Positions 59,550-64,000 of a stretch of 64,000 nucleotides of DNA are shown here, piece after piece. This stretch comes from Dermatobacter hominis (GTDB lineage Bacteria > Actinomycetota > Acidimicrobiia > Acidimicrobiales > Microtrichaceae), in assembly GCF_020715685.1 (NCBI RefSeq), contig NZ_CP085840.1, positions 2,852,001 to 2,916,000 of the forward strand. Direction: 5' to 3'. Numbering within the stretch: the stretch's first letter is position 1; the number at the start of each line of letters is the position of its first letter. Made by a program: the position numbers and the translations under genes. A model generated the notes under the pieces. It worked only from the letters and a program-made list of their open reading frames with translations. It searched no databases and was not told the DNA's origin.

Positions 59550-61364
59550 GTGACGAGCGGTCCGCCGAACGCCCCCGGCGCGCACGACGGCGCCTCCGAG
59601 CCCGGTGTGCTGCGCGTGGCCCTGTGCCAGCTCGACCTGCGGGTCGGCGGGTTGCGCAGCAACGTCGAGGCGATGGCGCTCGCCTACGAGCGGGCCGATG
59701 CCGCCGGCTGCGACGTCGCCCTGTTCCCGGAGCTCGCCGTCTGCGGCTACCCGCCCGAGGACCTGCTGCTCAAGGCCGGATTCGTCGCCGACGGGGCCGA
59801 GTCGCTCGAGGCCCTCGCCCGCCGGGTGACCGGCCGGTGCGCGGCGGTCGTGGGCTGGGTCGAGGGCGACCGCCGGCCCGGCGCCGATCCCCACGACGCG
59901 ACCGACGGGCCGTGGAACGCCGCGGCGGTCCTGCACGACGGTCGGATCGTCGGCAGCTACCGCAAGCAGGCGCTGCCCAACTACGGGGTGTTCGACGAGA
60001 AGCGCTACTTCGACCCCGGCTCGCCCGACCAGCCGCTCTACCGGATCGGCGGCGTCGTGTGCGCGGTCACGGTCTGCGAGGACGTCTGGGTCGCCGGCGG
60101 GCCGGCGGTGCGGGCCGCCCACCGCGGCGCCCAGGTGGTCCTCAACGTGAACGCCTCGCCGTTCCAGGCCGGCAAGCAGGACCTCCGGGAGGCGATGCTG
60201 CTCGAGCGCCAGGCCGAGGCCGGCGTGCCGATCGTCTACCTGAACGTCGTCGGCGGCCAGGACGAGCTGGTGTTCGACGGCGGCTCCGTCGTCGTCGACG
60301 ACGGCGAAGTGGTCGCCCGGGCGCCACGGTTCGCCGTCTCGGAGCTCGTGCTCGACGTGGCCGTGCCCGCCGCCCCCCAGGTCGACGACGACACCCCGCT
60401 CGCTGTCGTCGCGGTGAGCGAGCCGGCGGACCCGGCGGCGCGGCGCGCCGGCGGTCGGGCCGAGGCGGTCATCGAGTCCTCGCCGCGGGGGCCGGAGGAG
60501 ATCTGGGACGCGCTCGTCCTCGGCACCCGCGACTACGTCGCCAAGAACGGGTTCACCGACGTGGTGCTCGGGCTCTCGGGCGGCGTGGACTCGGCGCTGG
60601 TGGCCACGATCGCGGCCGACGCGCTCGGCCCCGAGCACGTCCACGTCGTGCTCATGCCGTCGCGCTACTCGAGCGATCACTCGGTGACCGACGCAGACCG
60701 CCTGGCCGCGAACCTCGGCGTGGACGCCCGCACGATCGCGATCGAGCCGGCGCACGCGGCGTTCGCCGAGCTGCTCGCGCCGAGCTTCGGCGAGCGCCCG
60801 CCCGACCTCACCGAGGAGAACCTGCAGTCCCGCATCCGCGGGGTGCTGCTGATGGCGCTGTCGAACAAGTTCGGCTGGCTCGTGCTCACCACCGGCAACA
60901 AGTCCGAGACCGCCGTCGGCTACTCGACGCTCTACGGCGACTCGGCGGGCGGCCTGGCCGTGATCAAGGACGTGCCGAAGCTGCTCGTCTACGAGCTCTG
61001 CCGCTGGCGCAACGAGCGCGCCGGCACCGACCTCATCCCCGAGCAGATCCTGACCAAGGCCCCGTCGGCCGAGCTGCGGCCCGACCAGCGCGACGACCAG
61101 AGCCTGCCGCCCTACGAGGTGCTCGACCCGCTGATCGAGGCCTACGTGGACGGCGACCGCACGATCGAGGAGCTGGTCGACGCGGGGCACGACGAGGCCA
61201 TGGTCCGGCGCATCGCCCGGCTCGTCGACCTGGCGGAGTACAAGCGCCGGCAGTCGCCGCCGGGGATCCGCATCTCGCAGAAGGCGTTCGGCCGCGACCG
61301 GCGGCTCCCGATCACCAACGCGGCCGAGGCGCCGCCGGCGCCCGTGACGGCGCAGGAGGCGTGA
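59550..61364 (+). CDS. nadE: Glutamine-hydrolysing NAD+ synthase
   Basis: 604 residues. Amidates nicotinate adenine dinucleotide to NAD+. N-terminal nitrilase-type glutaminase (about 15-285) with Glu in LFPELAVCGYPPEDLL, Lys in YRKQALPNYGVFDE and Cys in VTVCEDVW. C-terminal synthetase with P-loop GLSGGVDSALVATIA, MPSRYSSDHSVTDA and TTGNKSETAVGYSTLYGD. Two-domain form fits the glutamine-rich nitrogen theme of its neighbours. Confidence 0.96.
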   Translation: MTSGPPNAPGAHDGASEPGVLRVALCQLDLRVGGLRSNVEAMALAYERADAAGCDVALFPELAVCGYPPEDLLLKAGFVADGAESLEALARRVTGRCAAVVGWVEGDRRPGADPHDATDGPWNAAAVLHDGRIVGSYRKQALPNYGVFDEKRYFDPGSPDQPLYRIGGVVCAVTVCEDVWVAGGPAVRAAHRGAQVVLNVNASPFQAGKQDLREAMLLERQAEAGVPIVYLNVVGGQDELVFDGGSVVVDDGEVVARAPRFAVSELVLDVAVPAAPQVDDDTPLAVVAVSEPADPAARRAGGRAEAVIESSPRGPEEIWDALVLGTRDYVAKNGFTDVVLGLSGGVDSALVATIAADALGPEHVHVVLMPSRYSSDHSVTDADRLAANLGVDARTIAIEPAHAAFAELLAPSFGERPPDLTEENLQSRIRGVLLMALSNKFGWLVLTTGNKSETAVGYSTLYGDSAGGLAVIKDVPKLLVYELCRWRNERAGTDLIPEQILTKAPSAELRPDQRDDQSLPPYEVLDPLIEAYVDGDRTIEELVDAGHDEAMVRRIARLVDLAEYKRRQSPPGIRISQKAFGRDRRLPITNAAEAPPAPVTAQEA

Positions 61365-61365
61365 C

Positions 61366-61947
61366 GTGGAGGTCCCCCGCGCCGAGCCCGGCTACCCGGG
61401 CAACGGGGTCGTCGAGGCCGACTGGGACGAGGCCGGCCCGCTCGACCTGATGTCGACGGCCGCGTTGCTCGGAGCGCGGGCGTGGGTCGAGCGCGAGCTG
61501 CACGCCGTGGTCGGCTCCTGGGTCGGCGACGCCCACCTCCCCGCCGCCGTCGTGGCCTTCGACGGGCTCGCCATGCGCCACGCCTGGCGGTCCGAGGTGC
61601 TGCTGGCCCGGCTGCCGCAGCTCCGCGAGCTGCCCACGGACCGCGTGGTCGTGACGCCGGGTCCCGCGACCACCGACCTCGTGGCCGCGCTGCGGGCGCT
61701 CACCGACGACGGTGCCCGGATCGGCGCGTGGTCGGCGGTCGGCCGTGCCCTCGAGGACGGCTACGCCGCCCACCTGGCCCGCACCACCCCGGTCGCCGAC
61801 GCACCCCTGCAGCGGTGGCTGCCGCTGCTGCTCGACTCCGTCCGCGCCGATCTCGAGCTCGCCTCGGTGCGCCGGCCCGAGGGCAGCGACGACGAGGTCG
61901 AGCGCGTCGCCGCGCTGGTCCGCGCCACCGCCCAGCTCACCCGCTGA
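61366..61947 (+). CDS. Conserved-looking protein of unknown function
   Basis: 193 residues from a GTG one base after the nadE stop, so it is co-transcribed. Rich in helix: LMSTAALLGARAWVERELHAVVGSWVGD, then HAWRSEVLLARLPQLRELPTD, PGPATTDLVAALRAL and a C-terminal helical half. No Cys and no transmembrane helix. A ferritin-like or other helical bundle is possible. I do not recognise the family. Codon use matches neighbours. Confidence 0.75.
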   Translation: MEVPRAEPGYPGNGVVEADWDEAGPLDLMSTAALLGARAWVERELHAVVGSWVGDAHLPAAVVAFDGLAMRHAWRSEVLLARLPQLRELPTDRVVVTPGPATTDLVAALRALTDDGARIGAWSAVGRALEDGYAAHLARTTPVADAPLQRWLPLLLDSVRADLELASVRRPEGSDDEVERVAALVRATAQLTR

Positions 61948-61958
61948 GACCGCTCCAG

Positions 61959-62017
61959 GGCCGGTCCGGCGCCGCTCCTCGGCCGGTCCGGCGCCACTCC
62001 TCGGCCGGTCCGGACGG
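61959..62017 (+). repeat. 22-bp tandem repeat, 2.7 copies, upstream of the sigma gene
   Basis: Units at 61959-61980 and 61981-62002 differ by one base, with a partial copy at 62003-62017. The unit starts GGCCGGTCCGGCGCCG. It begins 12 bases after the end of the unknown gene and does not include its stop. Confidence 0.9.
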
Positions 62018-62131
62018 TGTCCGGCCGGACGTCGCCGAGGCGCGCGCTCAGGTTTTGCGGCCCGGATTGCCGATGTACGGGCTCCAGCCGGACCGCGCCG
62101 CCGTCGACGACGGTGTTCAGAGGAAGCCGAG

Positions 62132-63070
62132 GTGCAGGTGACGAACCAGCGTGTGGAACGAGACGACGAGGACCTGGTCCGCCGGTACCTCTCGGAGATC
62201 GGCCGCTACGAGCTGCTCACCAAGGACGACGAGGCCTGGCTGGCCCGGACGATGGAGGCGGGCGACGACGCCCGCAAGGAGCTCGACTCGGGGGCCCGTC
62301 TGACCGCCGCCCGGCGGCGGGAGCTCCGGCGCGCGGTCCACGCCGGCGAGCAGGCGGCGGAGCAGTTCGTGCAGGCCAACCTCCGGCTCGTGGTCTCGAT
62401 CGCCAAGAAGTACCAGAGCTCCGGCGTGCCGCTGCTCGACCTCGTCCAGGAGGGCAACCTCGGCCTGATCCACGCCGTCGAGAAGTTCGACTGGCGCAAG
62501 GGCTTCAAGTTCTCGACGTACGCCACGTGGTGGATCCGCCAGGCCATCACCCGGGGCATCGCCAACACGGGCCGGACGATCCGGATCCCGGTGCACGCCG
62601 GCGACACGATGACCCGGGTCCAGCGCACCCGCTCGCGGATGGAGCTCGAGCTGGGCCGTCCGCCGACGACGGCGGAGCTGGCGGTCGAGGTCGACCTCCC
62701 CGAGGAGAAGGTCGTCGAGACGCTCCTGTACGCCGCGGAGCCGCTGTCGCTGTCCGAACCGCTGCGCGAGGACGCGGACGCCGTCCTCGGCGACCTCGTC
62801 CCCGACGACGGTGTGCCGACCGACCGCGCCGCGACCGACTCGATGGTGCCGGCGCTCGTCGACGACCTCCTCTCGTCGCTCGACCCGCGCGAGCGGGAGG
62901 TGCTCCGGCTCCGGTACGGCCTCGACCGCGGCGAGCCGCGCACGCTCGAGGAGGTCGGCGAGCAGTTCGAGCTGACCCGCGAGCGGATCCGCCAGATCGA
63001 GGTGCGGGCGATGTCGAAGCTCCGGCACCCGTCGAACGAGTCGGGCGGCCGGGACCTGCTCCTCGTCTGA
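62132..63070 (+). CDS. Sigma-70 family RNA polymerase sigma factor (RpoD/SigB-like, no region 1.1)
   Basis: 312 residues. Region 1.2 DEDLVRRYLSEIGRYELLT, 2.1-2.4 ANLRLVVSIAKKYQSSGVP, LLDLVQEGNLGLIHAVEKFD, GFKFSTYATWWIRQAI, region 3, and region 4.2 TLEEVGEQFELTRERIRQIE. Group 2 or a short primary sigma. GTG 62132 has AGAGGAAG at good spacing; GTG 62138 is an alternative. Recognises -35/-10 promoters. Confidence 0.95.
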   Translation: MQVTNQRVERDDEDLVRRYLSEIGRYELLTKDDEAWLARTMEAGDDARKELDSGARLTAARRRELRRAVHAGEQAAEQFVQANLRLVVSIAKKYQSSGVPLLDLVQEGNLGLIHAVEKFDWRKGFKFSTYATWWIRQAITRGIANTGRTIRIPVHAGDTMTRVQRTRSRMELELGRPPTTAELAVEVDLPEEKVVETLLYAAEPLSLSEPLREDADAVLGDLVPDDGVPTDRAATDSMVPALVDDLLSSLDPREREVLRLRYGLDRGEPRTLEEVGEQFELTRERIRQIEVRAMSKLRHPSNESGGRDLLLV

Positions 63071-63236
63071 CGGGGTAGCGGCCGCCGACGCGCCGCTGAT
63101 CCGACCGGGGCGCGGTCCCCGGTGCGCGACTGCGCGCCCGCCGCCTACGGTCGGCGCGGTCGGGGCCCGCGCACCCCTCGGGCCCGACGCTTCCCCTCCA
63201 CGTGCCGCGCGGCGTGCCGCGTCCGGGAGGTCGGTC

Positions 63237-63959
63237 GTGCTCCTCACCCTCTGGTCGGTCAAGGGCGGCTCGGGCACGTCCACCGTCGCCGCCGGCCTCG
63301 CCAGCGTGCTCGGGCGGGGCGGCGGACGGCGCACGCCGGCGGCGGCCCCCCTCCTCGTCGACCTGGCCGGCGACCAGCCGGCCCTGCTCGGCCTGGCCAC
63401 GCCGGCAACCCCCGGCGTGCGCGACTGGCTCGCGACCGACGGCGGCGATGCTGCCGCGCTGCGGCGGCTCGAGGTCGACACCGCCGCCGGGCCCGCCCTC
63501 GTGCCCGCCGGCGCCGCGACCGGGTGGCCGGCGTCGCGCTCGCCCGACCTCGTCGACGCGCTCCGGGCCGAGCGCCGGCCCGTCGTCGTCGACGGCGGCA
63601 CCGTCGGCCGACCCCTGGACGGCGGCGCCGAGGGCTCGCCCGACCGGCTGGTGGGCGAGCTCACGTCCGCCGGCACCTCGCTGCTCGTCGTGCGGCCCTG
63701 CTACCTCGCGCTCCGCCGGGCGGTGGCCGCGCTCGGCCCGCAGGGCGGGTTGCGCGCCGACGGCATCGTGCTCGTCGCCGAACCCGGTCGCGCGCTCGAC
63801 GCCGTCGACGTGGCCCGGGCGGTCGGCGTGCCGGTGCGCGCCACGGTCGCCGCCGACCCTGCGGTGGCCCGTGCGGTCGACGCGGGCCTGCTCGCGGCCC
63901 GACTGCCGCGCTCCTTCGGTCGCTCGCTGGACGCCCTTGCGACCGAGGTGGGCGCGTGA
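63237..63959 (+). CDS. MinD/CpaE-like P-loop ATPase
   Basis: 240 residues. Deviant Walker A WSVKGGSGTSTVAAGLASVL near the start (KGGSGTST) and an acidic LLVDLAGDQPALLGL. Middle is Ala/Asp-rich and the usual DxP Walker region is weak (VVVDGGTVGRP). Overlaps the next gene by GTGA. Such ATPases precede CpaF/TadA in Tad-pilus loci, so a pilus role is possible. RBS GGGAGGT before the GTG. Confidence 0.85.
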   Translation: MLLTLWSVKGGSGTSTVAAGLASVLGRGGGRRTPAAAPLLVDLAGDQPALLGLATPATPGVRDWLATDGGDAAALRRLEVDTAAGPALVPAGAATGWPASRSPDLVDALRAERRPVVVDGGTVGRPLDGGAEGSPDRLVGELTSAGTSLLVVRPCYLALRRAVAALGPQGGLRADGIVLVAEPGRALDAVDVARAVGVPVRATVAADPAVARAVDAGLLAARLPRSFGRSLDALATEVGA

Positions 63960-64000
63960 GCGGCGACGTCGACGACCGGGTGCGGCGGCGCTTCCGCGCC
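63956..64000 (+). CDS. Start of the next gene, cut by the window edge
   Basis: Only 15 codons are visible (MSGDVDDRVRRRFRA), starting with a GTG that overlaps the MinD/CpaE-like stop. Position suggests a CpaF/TadA-type secretion ATPase, but the sequence here is too short to tell. Confidence 0.5.
   Translation, partial: MSGDVDDRVRRRFRA

Noticed and set aside
59362-59553. Short ORF between glnII and nadE
   Set aside because: It covers the glnII terminator hairpin and nadE promoter and reads as Arg/Pro/Ala low complexity.

Overview
This 64 kb window is very GC-rich bacterial chromosome, densely packed, with many GTG starts and frequent 4-base start/stop overlaps. The content is actinobacterial: WhiB, a GlnR-like regulator next to two glutamine synthetases, an F420-type luciferase-like oxidoreductase, two NDMA-type alcohol dehydrogenases, a Get3-like ATPase pair, and two blocks typical of the region around the actinobacterial origin. 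These blocks are pcnA / DUF6049 / kinase / ECF sigma / anti-sigma / trxB, and DUF5318 / class A PBP / rpsF-ssb-rpsR-rplI-dnaB. I infer class Acidimicrobiia or a close relative; this is inference from gene content only. No phage, insertion sequence or CRISPR was seen, so this is core chromosome.

Layout. 1-6860 (minus): GNAT, DUF6049 protein, membrane Ser/Thr kinase, ECF sigma, anti-sigma, small membrane protein and trxB (cut by the window edge). The place where murJ/mviN normally sits holds only 11 bases. 7034-9447 (plus): deacetylase-like protein and CCA-adding enzyme. 9508-16529: methyltransferase, DUF5318, PBP, zinc-ribbon protein, panB and the rpsF-ssb-rpsR-rplI operon. 16877-20290: dnaB carrying two inteins. 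20301-23390: a Fur-family repressor, a likely operator and a CbiM/CbiQ/CbiO metal transporter. 23422-31800: YibE/F protein, alcohol dehydrogenase, DNA methylase-like protein, acyl-CoA dehydrogenase, UPF0104 membrane protein, aat, 3-hydroxyacyl-CoA dehydrogenase and an amidotransferase-like protein. 31864-38701: cyclophilin, lysC, hemW, asd, small proteins, tRNA-Pro(CGG) and a receiver protein. 38714-49048: Get3-like pair, NfeD, WhiB, FxsA, NUDIX, second alcohol dehydrogenase, LLM oxidoreductase, and an Fe-S maturation group (mrp, SufR-like, IscA-like). 49103-55877: accessory-type genes (DHFR-like, AraC-like, Tat lipoprotein, a compact molybdenum-hydroxylase-like fusion, RidA). 55950-59318: nitrogen assimilation (GlnR-like, glnA, glnII, and a four-box GlnR-like site between the divergent glutamine synthetases). 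59550-64000: nadE, an unknown gene, a sigma-70 factor, a MinD/CpaE-like ATPase and the start of the next gene.

The most unusual signals are: (i) short tandem repeats that begin in the last codons of a gene and repeat its stop codon downstream, at six loci, two with units (23 and 25 bp) that place the stop in every frame; (ii) a dnaB with two inteins whose homing-endonuclease regions look decayed; (iii) the kinase/ectodomain module of actinobacterial MviN as a separate gene with intact kinase motifs and no MurJ; (iv) a recurring TANNNT box 6-8 bases before GTG/ATG, indicating many leaderless mRNAs; and (v) an aat gene whose only well-placed start is CTG in a CTGA overlap.
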